Shown here: positions 10,200 through 21,759 of the stretch, piece by piece
Numbering within the stretch: position 1 is the first letter of the stretch
Layout: every line of letters begins with the position of its first letter
Assembly: GCA_026826555.1 (NCBI GenBank)
Contig: JAKSZT010038683.1
Location: forward strand, 300,481 to 364,480
Reading direction: 5' to 3'
DNA from: Tolypeutes matacus
Taxonomy: Eukaryota; Chordata; Mammalia; Cingulata; Chlamyphoridae
Length of the DNA stretch: 64,000 nucleotides
Program-made: the position numbers and the translations under genes
Notes under the pieces: model-generated
Databases searched by the model: none
What the model was told of the DNA's origin: nothing
The model's input: the letters and a program-made list of their open reading frames with translations, nothing else

Positions 10200-13100
10200 A
10201 AAACAAAAGACATTTAAATTCTGACAGGACTCTCCACACTAATATCACAGTAAGATAAGTTCGATGACATCCTGAGGAATAGAGGGGCTATGTGGAGAGA
10301 AAGCTCAAATTATGTTTGAAATTCCAGCCAGAACATTATGAATGATAACATGCTGAGTATATAATGTTCCATTATAAAGCAATAATACATAAATTGTGGT
10401 GCAATTAAAAGAGATAAGTTCAGGCAGTCTAATAGCACAAATCAAGGACCTTTGAAAAATGCTATACTCTTTTACAATCCTGGCTTGACACTTCCTTACT
10501 CTAGGAGGCCATCCTCAATTTTACCTTGGACCTCCAAATCCTGATTATCATTTTCTATCTTATCTTCTCCTTGATTCTCACATAAACAATAGAGTTAACC
10601 TCTTGATTTGTTCTGGTCTCTCCAGTTATTCAACAGTTTCACCAAATCTAAAATTTTGCTATAACCATTAAAATTATTTTCCTCTATGAAAAGCCAAAAT
10701 CAAGTGAAAAATATTCCTTTATTCATTGCTTCCACTTATCAAATTTGCACAAACATTATTTACAAAGAGAGAAATGGATGATTAGGGAGAGAGTGGTGAT
10801 AAGAAATTCAAACACCTTTTCAAAATACAAAAGTATCTATATGCACTTTAATTTATTTACTATTACAGAAAATAAATTATTTCTCAGGGCATACCTTGCT
10901 TAACCCTCTCTTGTGCTCCCCTGCCCTGAAGACTATGCAACACTTACCACAGCACCTTTAATACTGGATTGAATGAAGTTATCTGCTCAAATATCTATCT
11001 CCCATTTGGAGTGCCAAGCTGTGCTCTTACTCATTTCTATCACATGTTTTCACCACAATCCTAAAACCATTACTACCACTTACAAGGTTAATAATGAAAT
11101 ATTTCCCCACCAAGACCATGGGCTCCTTCTCTTCTCTGAAAACACAGCCTTAATGGAGGCTGGAACAAATTAGTGTAAACATTGGATAGAGATTATTTCT
11201 TAATCTGTTGCTGATCCATCAAAATTATCCTAGAATAATGGGCACACTTGAGTCATTCTCAGATCCTTGAATGTCTACTGAGTGCACTTAGAATAGAGAG
11301 TGTAATAGGAGAAATCTGCTCATGTTCAGGCAATAGAGATGTAATTTCAGTAGAAAAAGCAATTCCTTATTCACCAGGATATGGATTGTCCACTCTTCAG
11401 CGATCAGCTGTATTCCTATTATTTTTCACTCTCTGGAACAGGCATAGGACAAAGCAGGAAATGCTGACTATGGGGAAAGAAGCCATGAGATTCAAGACTT
11501 TTATACAATTTCCAGAACCATGGATTTTAAATATCCTTTCACCTGGAAGTATACCTGCACCCAACCAACAGAAATATACAGTGTGCTTCAGAAAAGAGTG
11601 GGAAGACTGTCATCTCCCAACGTAATAAGAGATGACTATGGGTCTTTTTGGTAATAAATAAGATATTTATACAGATATGTTACAGATATGAATCTGAAAA
11701 CCATTGTTTTATATGTTAATAAGCCCACATTGTTCTGAATTTTACATTTTTTCCCTGATTACAAAACATATGTATTCATAACTCAGGCCACATGTGGAGT
11801 TTGGTCTCCACATATAGACCAACACTATGGAATTTCTCAGATTTAAGGAATTTTGGTTTATGAACTAGCTGTTTATCAGTCCCTTGGACACTCACTCCCT
11901 TCGTGCTCTGCCCAACACCTGCCCTTTTTTATATACTTGTCCCAAATCATGTTGGTTTCCCCACATGGGATTTCTTAAAATATCCCTCCCTGAATTCTGA
12001 CTTTTAGATATATCCCCAAAAGACTTTGATCCCATTAATGAAAATTAAAAATGCAATTCATGATGGAGTAATCAATTAAGGTCTTAGATCATTTGAGGAA
12101 TCAATATCATTCATCCTCTATTTCTAGTACTTAAACTGCCTTCATCAGAAAGTAATATATTATATCGGTTCTAATGTTCTGCCATGTGCCACAAAACTCA
12201 TAAGATAAAGAGGCTCAGAAAATAGAGACTGAGTGTGTACAGGAAGGTATCTATTTCCTCTGATATTTTAGGAAAATGGTTTCTGAAATCCTGCCCAATA
12301 TTAATGATCTTTAATGTAACACCCTTGCATTAATCATTTATTAACTATAAGTTTCCCCTTAACAGTTTGTTAATAATTTTATTTCATGGGCAAAATGCTA
12401 ATGTGTTATAAACAGAAGAAAACACCCCTTTGTATGTGAAATCTAGAAAAAAAGGGGAAATTATGTATTAAATGTGACATAGATTCACTTACATTATTCT
12501 CAAAATAATCTTATTATGATTTATTTATGACAAAATATTTATGGAATATTAACGAAAAAAGACATGATAAGAAGTTCAGAAAATTTTAGTAGCATGACAA
12601 AATTGCATGGCTATAAAATAACAAAGCTAGAAATTGAGGCTTGTTTTGCCTTTATGCCATGCTTAAATTTCTGGAGCTTTACAAACCACACCTAAGTTTA
12701 CCCTGGAAAGTACCTTGTCACATCAATAACCAGGGGCCACAGCTTGTGGTTACAGCTTTTTTTTTCCTTGTTTACATTATTGCTTCTCATGCCCAAATTT
12801 ATCTCCCTCATGGAAACTTCTACTGCTTTGAAATCTCTTCCCAAATTTGAGTCACTATACTGTCTCTATCCTCATTATTTCAGAATAGTTTAATCCACAT
12901 TTACTCATTTCAACAGATACTTACCAAGACCAATATTTAGATTTTTCTTACGTCCATCCTACTATTTCTATGTCTACCAATTAACACTCCACATACTTAA
13001 ACTTTTCTATGATGGCATCTGACTGAGCACATGATTAGGATATTGTTTCAGGCACAGAGTCACACTAGTGGCTATCAAGAATGAGGTAACTCTACTGTAT

Positions 13101-14480
13101 TAAAACTGTATTGGTAATTAAATAATTTTACTATTCTCCATAAACATGTCAAATCTTCTCCATGTCTTTTAAATTTCACACATTGTCACAATTTGGTCAC
13201 TTACCATTTCATACCATAATATTTTTTAATAGTCCTTGCATTCACACACATTGGCTACTAATTCTCTCCTTCTAAATTGGAAAGTCATGGTACCACTAGC
13301 TGATTTCAATGTATCCAATTGAACTATTACTCTCCTGTTTTGTTGGTAACTATAAACTGATCACAAATTTAGACTGTTTTACCAGAAACCTCTCCCTCTC
13401 TTCACAATCCATCTCATCATGTAAGCTTATATAATTGATTCATGGCCCAGTTTGGGGGCCTTTGCTTTTTATTTTTTTCTCTGACATGTTAGCCTCTGGT
13501 TTTGAAACTACTGTATTACTCCTTCCACTTATCCACTGCAAAAAAGAGCTCAATATATTATTGGAACATCTTAAATCTAAAACTTAGGCCCTCTTTTCTC
13601 CTTTTATCCACTATCCTGACATGATTACATATTTAATTGATTTTACTTTCTTCCATCCCTATCTCTGAATTGAAAGTAACAAATGATTTCTCTGGAATGT
13701 TTCTCTGAGCTATCATCATTACATGCTTAATTACATACACATAAAATGGAGTATATTTCAGAACATTACCTGTCTCCCAAAATATAAACATTACATCTCC
13801 TTTAGTTTTCAATATTAGATAAGGTTCCCACTAGACCTCCAGAGATTGATCCTTTACATTCCTTTACAACTACAAAAGACAATGAAACAGTGTTTCCATA
13901 TATATACTAAGCACATTTTCACCATTCATTTCCACTGTGATCCACAAACATACATTCTCACTCCATATTCATTTTCTTTCATTCCTAGTTCAAATATGAA
14001 TTTTTGAGGGATCGTATCACTGAACTCCACCAATGTTAGCATTTACATTAGCTCTATATTTGGTCTGTCTCTCCCATTGATGTGGACAGAGAAAAATCGA
14101 TCCATGAATGTTCAGATGAAGCAAATTTCCCATTGATGATTGTATATGCATTTTAAATCAGGAGAAATATATTCACAATTACTCACCTACCCTCAAAAGT
14201 CCACGTACCTGAAATATCTGTAATCATATTGAACATATCTTCTGATGAAAAATTCATTGAAAAATAAAGGTAGTCATGTTGAACATTTTCTCCATTACTC
14301 ACTAGAACCAAATTAGATTGGAAAAACAAGTAAAGACAATACTTCATTGAAAAAACTTTCATGAGAAAAAAAGAAACAAATTTTTGATGGTGAATAATCT
14401 TCTTATAGACTTGATGATTTTTAAATCATGCAATTCAAGCAATGCATCTAATTAATTTGCATGTCAATCAGATAAATCTA
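10200..14480. other. No gene recognised, 4.3 kb AT-rich
   Basis: I found no repeat family with confidence and no frame that looks coding. The longest open stretch (11,248-11,625, 125 codons) has no homology I recognise and no codon or motif support. Single-copy intergenic DNA or very old repeat debris is likely. Confidence 0.5.
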
Positions 14481-14598
14481 GGGAGTGGAAGTGGCTCAAG
14501 GGGTTGAGTGACTGCTTCCCATAGGCGAGGTCCTGGGTTTATACTTGGTGCCTCCAAAAAAAAACCCAAACAAACAAACAAACAAACAAAAAAAAACA
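14481..14598 (+). mobile_element. tRNA-derived SINE, DAS-like, copy 1
   Basis: Starts GGGAGTGG, has an A-box-like TGGCTCAAGGGGTTGAGTG and a B-box-like GGTCCTGGGTTT about 40 bases on, and ends in an A-rich tail with AAAC repeats. The architecture is that of a short tRNA-Ala-derived SINE. From memory it matches the DAS family of armadillos and relatives. Confidence 0.82.
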
Positions 14599-14616
14599 TG
14601 AAGAAAACCGTCTCAA

Positions 14617-14710
14617 GGGAGTGGATATGACTCAATGGTTGAGTGTAGACTTCCCATATTCAAGGTCCCAGGTTCAATCCCCATCCGAGGACCTCAAAAA
14701 AGAAAAAAAA
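14617..14710 (+). mobile_element. tRNA-derived SINE, DAS-like, copy 2
   Basis: Second member of the same family, 18 bases after the tail of copy 1 and in the same orientation. It starts GGGAGTGG and keeps a near-consensus pol III B box, GGTTCAATCC, at 14,671-14,680. A short A-rich tail follows ACCTC. The pair could be two insertions, the second targeted to the A-rich tail of the first, or a duplicated unit. Confidence 0.85.
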
Positions 14711-15674
14711 TGTCTAATCAAGATCTGGCCCTTTATACAAAATGCTTTCCTTTTAATTTGGTGCATATAGAGATGCAACTAGAACAGATTGTCCTTTAAT
14801 TCAGTCATCCTTCTAATATCTCAAAAGACACCCAAATATGCTTTACTCCAGATGCCTCTCCCATTTGTGGATTTTCGTGATACTAGTCTGTAGTCTAGAG
14901 AATATACAGCAAGTGACTCCTTAAAGCTCTTCATTTCTGAGAAGTCTTGTGATTTACCAACTTTCTATCTGTTTATGGTTATCAATTTGACTCAAATAAA
15001 TATAAGTATTTGTCCTGAAATTTTATATTCAAAATATTAGGGATTCACACAAAATGCTAGTAGAAATCCATTGAAAAATTTGAAGCAGCAAAAGTATATG
15101 ATCATATTTGTGTTTGTAAGTTAGTCTTTTACTGAAAAATGAAATAAAGTTTAGAGGGAATAGGTGACTTTTAAGAATTAGATGGTTGCATGGCATAGGA
15201 GCTTGGAAGTGAAAATATGAGGGGCAGAATGGAAGGTTATAAGATATAATACAGAATAATCAAAACTCTATTATTTACTTATTCCATCAGATATAATTGA
15301 GCTCTAATGATGTGTTAAACTTTGTGCTAAAGACTGAGCATGAAGTTTTGAAAATAGTTTTTAAAGTAAAAGAGAGCAATAGCAGTTGAAAAATAGAATG
15401 CTCTGTCAAGTATTATATGTGGAGAAAAGCAAGATACAGGGTAGCATATATATTATAAAATGAACCTATTTTGTCAGAGCAATAACAAATACATGAATGT
15501 GTTTGAATACAAGTATATGCATATTTATATATGTGTGCATAATTAAGAACATATATTTATATAACTTAGTATAGTTATTTAGGTATGAATAATAATAGAC
15601 CACTTACCTAAGAGTAAATATGAATTACCTTGGGTTCATTTCCAGGATATGTACAGGGAGTCAAGAAGTAGAAC
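14711..15674. other. No gene; possible very old LINE-2 trace
   Basis: A stretch near 15,270-15,420 faintly recalls the 3' end of ancient L2 repeats (a weak match to their gagc...gtgctaag segment). Otherwise nothing recognisable. Confidence 0.3.
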
Positions 15675-16780
15675 ATGCTTAAAAGATGGTGGTGAAGATG
15701 GGAAAGCAGGAAGCTCCAGGAATCAGTCCTTCCACCAAAACAGTCATTGAACTGGCAGAAACTGAATCAATAATTTTGAAATTCTAGAGACTAGTGGAAC
15801 ACTATACAGAATCCAGGAAGGAGCTGGAGAAAGAGGCTGGTAAGTTGAAATAAATGCTAGTGAGTTTCAGCTTCCCTGCAGTGATTACTGTCTCCCTTCG
15901 GCTAATCTTGTAATGGGCACCAGTGGAGAATAATTTATGATACAGTCACATGATACCCTAATGCTCTCTAGTCATTGGAATGAAATAGTTATAGCAGTTG
16001 AGTAACAGAAAGCTCTGTGAATTATTATTTAAGGAGGAAAGCTAGACCTCCTGACTATGCAGCCTTTGACAGCTCTTGCTGCAGTGTGATGGTTCTTGTT
16101 TCTGTATTTCTGAATTCTCCTGTATACAGCAACAGAATTCTTCCTTCTCTTTCATTTCCTTTTTAATGTTGGCCTTCAGGATTCACTGGACCAGTTGGTG
16201 ACACCATCTGGGTTGGTGCTGTTCTCAGCAGGATCTCTGCCTCTCCACCATCTCTTCAAAGAGGATGTGACAGCTGAATCTTTCCTTCACCTCATGTTCT
16301 ACATGTGCCAAGTAATGCCTGCATGGAGGGGAACATGTGGCAACAAGCCACACAATGAAAGCCATGTTGCCTGGTCACTAGCCAGTTTGGGGTCACAGCA
16401 TGGTGCCTCTCATCCTCCTCCACTTTTACAGTAGGCTGAAGGATGCAAGCCTCAGGTTCCTCTTGGAAGGGCTTTCAGGAGCTGAGCAAGTACTTGGTGT
16501 TGATTAGACTGGGGAGAAAGCCATTGGAACTCTTTTTGGAAAGCTCGGTCTCAAAGATATGGGGTGGTTTGCCCACTTATGAATATGTGGTTTTGGTTTG
16601 CCCATCAACAGCTATGCCCTTTACTCTGTGCACTCTGGTAAAATATCTGCACCTGACCATTGATTCTCTGAAGCAGACCCATAGGTCAATGAATTAATTG
16701 TCTTCTCAGTGGAAGTTGAAGACATCTCTGATACCCTTTGAATCTTGCTGGGCCTGGAGATTGCAGCCTGTGATAAGTTA
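15675..16780 (+). mobile_element. Old L1 5' UTR
   Basis: The block from about 15,690 (GGAAGCTCCAGGAATCAGTC and onward, then a segment on an agent reading CTAGTGGAACACTA) matches, from memory, the 5' UTR of ancient mammalian L1M/HAL1-type elements, including the start with AAGATGG. The right boundary is a guess; the sequence loses recognisable character before 16.8 kb. The two open frames inside it (16,195-16,434 and 16,443-16,697) have no protein support. Confidence 0.6.
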
Positions 16781-18499
16781 TCACCTTATTGCACACATTT
16801 TTACTCTTTGAAAACAATATAATAAATATTGGGATTTTCTGTTTACAACTATATATTCATGTATATATATAAATTTTGGTATCTATTTTTAAATTCAAAA
16901 TGATTTTCTCATTTGTAACATTGAAATCATTTCATATGCCTGAACTTTCCTAATACCATGTTAGTTCTTTAAAGAAGTATTTTATGAAAGTGATTTTCTT
17001 AGCAAATTTAGAGTGCAAACACTGAAATAGGAGAAATGGTCAATTTTTTAAATGTGTTTCCAAACTTCATTTAAGGGAACTCTTATGGGAAAGAAATTAT
17101 GTTTAAAGAAAGATATTAACTCATATAATGTGCTTTAGTCCTCACAGTTATACATCTTCTTATTAGCATTTTTAAACAAGCAATATTTTAATATAAAAAT
17201 TGTTTTTTCTGGAAAACAAGGTCCTATTACCATGCTCTTATTAGGTGATTGCAATAGTATTACTTTCCTAAATTCCTCAAAAAATACAATCTCATTAGAA
17301 AATGTAGTAACAATTACACTGAAACAAAAATCTTTCTAGTCACCTTGTTCCCATGTCCCACACACCTCTGCCCCACATGTCCATTTTGTCCTTTTTTATC
17401 TACACAAAATAATTAGATCTTGGAAGGCTTAATTGGATAAATTTTCTGAGCCAAATCTGGAAATCCCTGATACTAAGAATCTTGTATTTGTTCACTCATT
17501 TATTCATTTATTCAGTCATATTTAGATATTTGGTTAATTTTCTACTAAGTAACAAAAAAGTATTTTCTCATCAAAAGTCACAGTGAGCTTTGTCCCTTTA
17601 CTGCAAATCCATAATTTTTGTTCTGGCCCATGATAAATCAGGTCCCAGAGAAATCATGGGAAATCTGGACAGGGAGAATCAGACCCCTCATTTTCCAGCT
17701 CCCATCAGTCAGACAATTTTACTTCCATCCTTACCTAAAGTTTTAGGGAAAGGTCTCTTTTTCCCAGGTTGTTGTTTCATCTCATCTTGGTGTATGTGAA
17801 CCTAAAAGAATAGTTTCTGCAAGATTTTATCACTTGTCCTAGTTGTAAGTACTGTCTCAACATTTCCTGAAGAGTGTACTCCGATTTAGTCCTTAATATC
17901 TGTCAGTTTACAGCCAAAGTCACTCTCCCACAGGGAGATCTGAGATTAACAACCTCACAGAGGAGCAGTTGGGACCTGAGTGAATGCCAAAGCTTCCAGT
18001 AACCCTTGTGTGACATCATCACTGACATAGCTCACTTCTGTGGGCTCAGTTTGAATCTACACGTGGCAACAAGAAAAACATGGCATCAAAAAAGCATATT
18101 TTGATGAGAGGGGTGAGATTATATAATAAAAATGAATTGAAATATTTCCCTGAACTCAAAAAAGGTGCTTTCTGTTGTGGGAGAGAAAAAAATGTACAGA
18201 GATTGATAACAAACTATGATGGGATATTTCTTTCTTGCAAAACTCTCATCTGACTCTGGTAGTTAGGGTTCATCTTAAAATGGAGGCCTAGCATGATCCC
18301 TGGCTAGAACTGTTCAGAGCCAACTCTGGTAAGGGTTGCAAGTGCGAGAAAAAACAGTAACATATGTCATGATGCAAGCCTTCTATGAATAAAAATGAGG
18401 AAGTGGGCATTTGAACAAAAGTGAAGAAGAAACTTTTAAAAATTTCTCCAAACCAATAAGGGAGTGTCTACTCTGAAAAAATGGGTTAGTATGTGGCAG
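16781..18499. other. No recognisable feature
   Basis: AT-rich, no coding frame. A CATTTATTCATTTATTCAG motif near 17,500 resembles the kind of tract found in old L2 3' ends but is too short to call. Confidence 0.4.
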
Positions 18500-18745
18500 T
18501 TTCACTGACTCCAGCCTAGGGCCTGTGTTTGAGTCTCAGCTTCACTCCTCACTGACCATATGTTCTTGGATATTTCATTTGACCTTTCCATGCTTCACTT
18601 TACTCATCTGTAAAATATAGAGAACTCTAACCTTTACAAAGATTTCTCATTAGTATGAATTAATGTAACACATGTAGACACAGAACAATGAAAAGCTGGT
18701 AGATATTAAGACCATGTAAATGTTAGCTATTACTGTTATGCTTTA
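18500..18745 (+). mobile_element. MIR SINE, plus strand
   Basis: The order of the ancient MIR SINE is clear: GTGTTTGAGTCTCAGCTTC, then the region equivalent to the TTGACCTTT/CATGCTTCA core, then CTCATCTGTAAAATA, and the 3' part ending near AAATGTTAGCTATTACTG. MIRs are present across mammals and no longer move. Confidence 0.88.
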
Positions 18746-18894
18746 GGTCACAGTTTGCCCAGTATGTCCAGATGAGGTAATTTCCCTGATTCATGGATTC
18801 AGAATGCCCAAAATTCATATTTCATCCTAACCTTGCTTGTGAATCTTAAGAATGGCCATTTAAAAATATCCTATTAATCTTATTAATAATATCT

Positions 18895-19325
18895 TATTAA
18901 TGCTTTTAATTATGAACCTTATTCTTATAAAATAAAAACTTAGCCTAGACATATATTTTGCCCAGGAGTTACCTCATGAAAATCTCCTTGTTACTCAGAT
19001 GTGGCCTTTAACCCAAATTCAGCATATAATCTCATTGCCTTTCACCTCACATGGGACATGATACCTGGGGATGGGCCTCTCTGGCACAGAGTGATTATTA
19101 CCAGGTGCCAGTTAGCAATGCATTTGGAAAAAGACCCTGAAAAAATGGGGATGTGGTAAATACAAATGAGTTTTTATGCTAAGAGATTTCAAACATGAGT
19201 CAGGATTTCATTCCAGAGGTTACACATATGTATGTATTTGGAAGATCCCTCTGACTTCCATAGAAAACAATTCCAAAACCTGAGGGCTTTAGAGATGTCT
19301 GGGCACTATAATCAGGGCATTCAAC
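18895..19325 (+). mobile_element. L1 extended 3' end, fragment
   Basis: Matches the start and middle of the 3' extension seen at 5.9, 21.8 and 53.4 kb, from TTATGAACC through GGGACATGATACC and the TGGCAC...GTGCCA inverted repeat (19,082-19,087 with 19,105-19,110). It ends abruptly where ERV internal sequence begins. Because the copy at 21.8 kb repeats the same part of the family, this is a separate copy rather than the other half of one split element. Confidence 0.72.
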
Positions 19326-20102
19326 CCCAACAAAGCAGAATTTGAAAATGGTGAACCTGAGAATTTAGCTGAAGAACTTTCTAAGGTAAACTCAGAGAAT
19401 ATGGCTTGGCTTCACCTTGCAGCTTATAGGAAAATACTTAATGAAATAAATACACTAAGTACTGAACTCTTGGACACAAAGAAAACAGAACCTGATTCTG
19501 GAAATAAAGTTCCCAGATGAAAATGCCCCATTTGAAGTCTTAGCTAAACCTGGAACTTGTAAATCAAGATAGAAGATGCAGTTATCTCAGAAAGATTTGT
19601 GGAAAGTCTTATTGTCTGATGACTTGGACCCTTGCCTCTTGCATGCTGAATCAACAACGTTTTTGAGAGCACTGTGTGAATAAAACCACTGTCAGCTTGG
19701 ACAAAAAGGAATATGAAAAGGACAGATTGAAAGATAAACAGCTTTAAGAAGAAAACCATGGAGCTGAGATCTGGAATTAAGACATCACCTTGGGCCAGGA
19801 GGGGAGCCCCACCCATATGTACAGAGAGGGTGAGTTTGCCCCAGCAGTTGAAGAGGGTGGATGTTCTCATCTGATGTTCTGGAAGAGTTTTTCTACCTCA
19901 GGGTGCAGGGAGAGTAAAGCACATTCCTCAAGGACTAGGTTGGTTAAGGTCAGCATCCCATAGGTCTGAGAGGGATGTACCTATCCCCCATGGATTAGGG
20001 AAGGCCAGGTGGTCAACTCATTACTCTGAGAGGGTTGAGCCTGTTTGCCAAAGATTAGGAGGAATGTTGTCCTCACCTCGCTGTACTAGGGGTATTAAGA
20101 CT

Positions 20103-20108
20103 CTAACC
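20103..20108 (+). repeat. 6-bp target-site duplication, left
   Basis: CTAACC, repeated exactly at 20,648-20,653 around the solo LTR. The uninterrupted internal sequence of the relative at 26.4 kb has a single copy at this place. Confidence 0.9.
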
Positions 20109-20647
20109 TGCCGCTTTGTTCCAGGGCCTGAGGGTGATCAGCCCTGCTGCAGCCCGGGAGGCGACAGTGGCTAGTTGTGGACCGTCCGGCGTGCACTCCG
20201 GGAACGGTGGGGGGGTGAAGAAGTTGTCAGGAGAGCGCAGACCCGGCTCCCTGGTCTTCACGGGGGTTAAGGAGAAGTTGTCACAGGGTCGCCGTTTGGT
20301 GCCCTGTGGTCTCCCTGACAGTACTAAATGAAGAGACACCACTCATTTGCTTGCTGGAAGGTAAGACCTTTATTTAGGGAGAGCTGCGCAGTTTTATAGG
20401 CAGAGTTGGGCGGGGGTGAGCGTGTTGTCTTCTGATAGGGCTAAGCTGTTGCTGGGCGTGGGGGGAAGATTTGGGAGGGAGTGGGGAGGCTAGAGGAGAA
20501 GGCCAACATGTCCAAATAAGGTTATGGCTGTGAGGGGGTGCTGTGATAGGCTGCGGTGAATAGGGAAGTTGGGTTTGGGGAAGAAGGTGGGGCATAGTGC
20601 CCCGCAAACGCCTGAGGCAAGGTTTGGCTTGGGTAAACATTACCTCA
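20109..20647 (-). mobile_element. Solo LTR, CpG-rich, likely class II, minus strand
   Basis: A 539-bp insertion with TG...CA ends, set inside ERVL/MaLR internal sequence and flanked by an exact 6-bp duplication, the size usual for ERVK-type integrases. On the minus strand it shows a TATA box (TATAAAAC) about 20 bp before AATAAA, then a GC-rich stretch of about 220 bp with 13 CpG sites by my count. The empty site is known from the related internal region at 25.9-26.6 kb, so the ends are well defined. It is the most GC-rich stretch of the window. The open frames on both strands here are not genes. Confidence 0.88.
20369..20398 (-). promoter_or_regulatory. LTR TATA box and poly(A) signal
   Basis: Reading on the minus strand, TATAAAAC at 20,398-20,391 is followed by AATAAA at 20,374-20,369. 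The close spacing implies a very short distance from transcription start to poly(A) signal. Transcription, if any, would run towards lower coordinates. Confidence 0.6.
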
Positions 20648-20653
20648 CTAACC
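20648..20653 (+). repeat. 6-bp target-site duplication, right
   Basis: CTAACC, matching 20,103-20,108. Confidence 0.9.
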
Positions 20654-21142
20654 CAATAATTGGGTATGGAGTGGCAATCACTCAAACACTTGGAGGGTGA
20701 GGTCCAGAGCTTGGTCAACACCCAGGTGCTAGAGGATATGAGGGTGGAATCAAGAAAATTGCCATTGGACAAACCTGTGTAAAGGGTGACCTCCCATGTG
20801 ACACCAAGGAGAAGAAACCATCATCTTAAGAATGACTCTCAGACTTGAAAACAAATGGAGGATGCCCTGCAGGTTTACTGAACTGTAAAGGATCCATGAC
20901 TCAAGATTAACCTCCCAATTTCTTCTTATGGTAAAGAAAATGTTTTTACTTTGTCTTTCCATTAATATATTGGAGGCAGTTAAATTGTTTTGTAAGTTTC
21001 AGAGGTCTACAGCAGACAGGACTTTGCCCCAAGAGAAACTGCATTTCTTTAAAATGATTATGATATGATTTTGTACTTGCATTGTTACTGATTTAAGATT
21101 TTTTGAATTTTGTAATATATTTTTGGAATTCAGAGAGTGGAG

Positions 21143-21759
21143 TGTAGCAGTTTAGTAGTTTGATATAGTTATGAATTCCAAAAATAGATATTGGATTATG
21201 TTTGTAAACTGGTCTGTTCAACTGGGCATGATTAAGTTATGATTATGGCATTGACTGGGCCACATCAGTAGGGTGTCGAGTCCCACCCACTGGTGGGTGG
21301 GGAATCAAATATAAAAGGCATGTCAAAGGACAAAGTTGGAGTAGTTCTGATGTTGGAGTCTAGAGCTGGAGCCCCAGAAATAAGAGAGGTTGGTCGTGAG
21401 GAAGAAAGGAAGGTCCCAGGGATAGAGATGATTCATTCACCTGAGAGTCTACAGCTGGCCTTGTGGAGAGAGTCAAACCCTAGAGAGCCTCATAGACTAC
21501 AGATGACCTTGTGGAGGAAACAGAGGAGCTAATCCAGGAGAGAAATGGAGCCACAGGAAGAAAACAACCCAAGAAGCCTGAATTCTCACAAAATTTGGCA
21601 GCTGTCTTGCTCCAACAAGTGGCAATGGACATTGGTGAGGGAAGAAACGTATGCTTTATGGCCTGGTGAGTGTGGACTTCTTCCCCAAATAAATATCCTT
21701 TATAAAAGCCAACTGATTTCTGGTATTTTGCATCAGCACCCCTTTGGCTGACTAATACA
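21143..21759 (+). mobile_element. 3' LTR of the ERVL/MaLR-type element
   Basis: Starts TGTAGCAG right after the polypurine tract and ends GGCTGACTAATACA, 617 bp. The end resembles the CAGACTAATACA end of MaLR LTRs. A poly(A) signal, AATAAA, lies about 60 bp from the end. The same LTR family occurs at 55,638-56,255 (solo) and, inverted, at 25,397-25,931. Confidence 0.82.

Larger units (their letters stand above)
19326..21142 (+). mobile_element. ERVL/MaLR-type internal region, 5' part missing
   Basis: The right 1.2 kb matches, in reverse, the internal segment beside the LTR at 25.4-25.9 kb, and ends in a purine tract, CAGAGAGTGGAG, placed exactly as a polypurine tract before the 3' LTR. From about 19,336 a frame reads as a gag-like, charged segment (EFENGEPENLAEELSK) before stops. 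No 5' LTR, primer site or pol was seen. A younger solo LTR splits it at 20,109-20,647. Confidence 0.72.

Noticed and set aside
11248..11625. 125-codon open frame as a gene
   Set aside because: No motif, no related frame elsewhere, no splice or promoter context; expected by chance in 64 kb.
20103..20962. GC-rich region with opposed frames as a host CpG-island gene
   Set aside because: Exact 6-bp duplications, TG...CA ends and the known empty site in the related ERV interior show that the core is a solo LTR.
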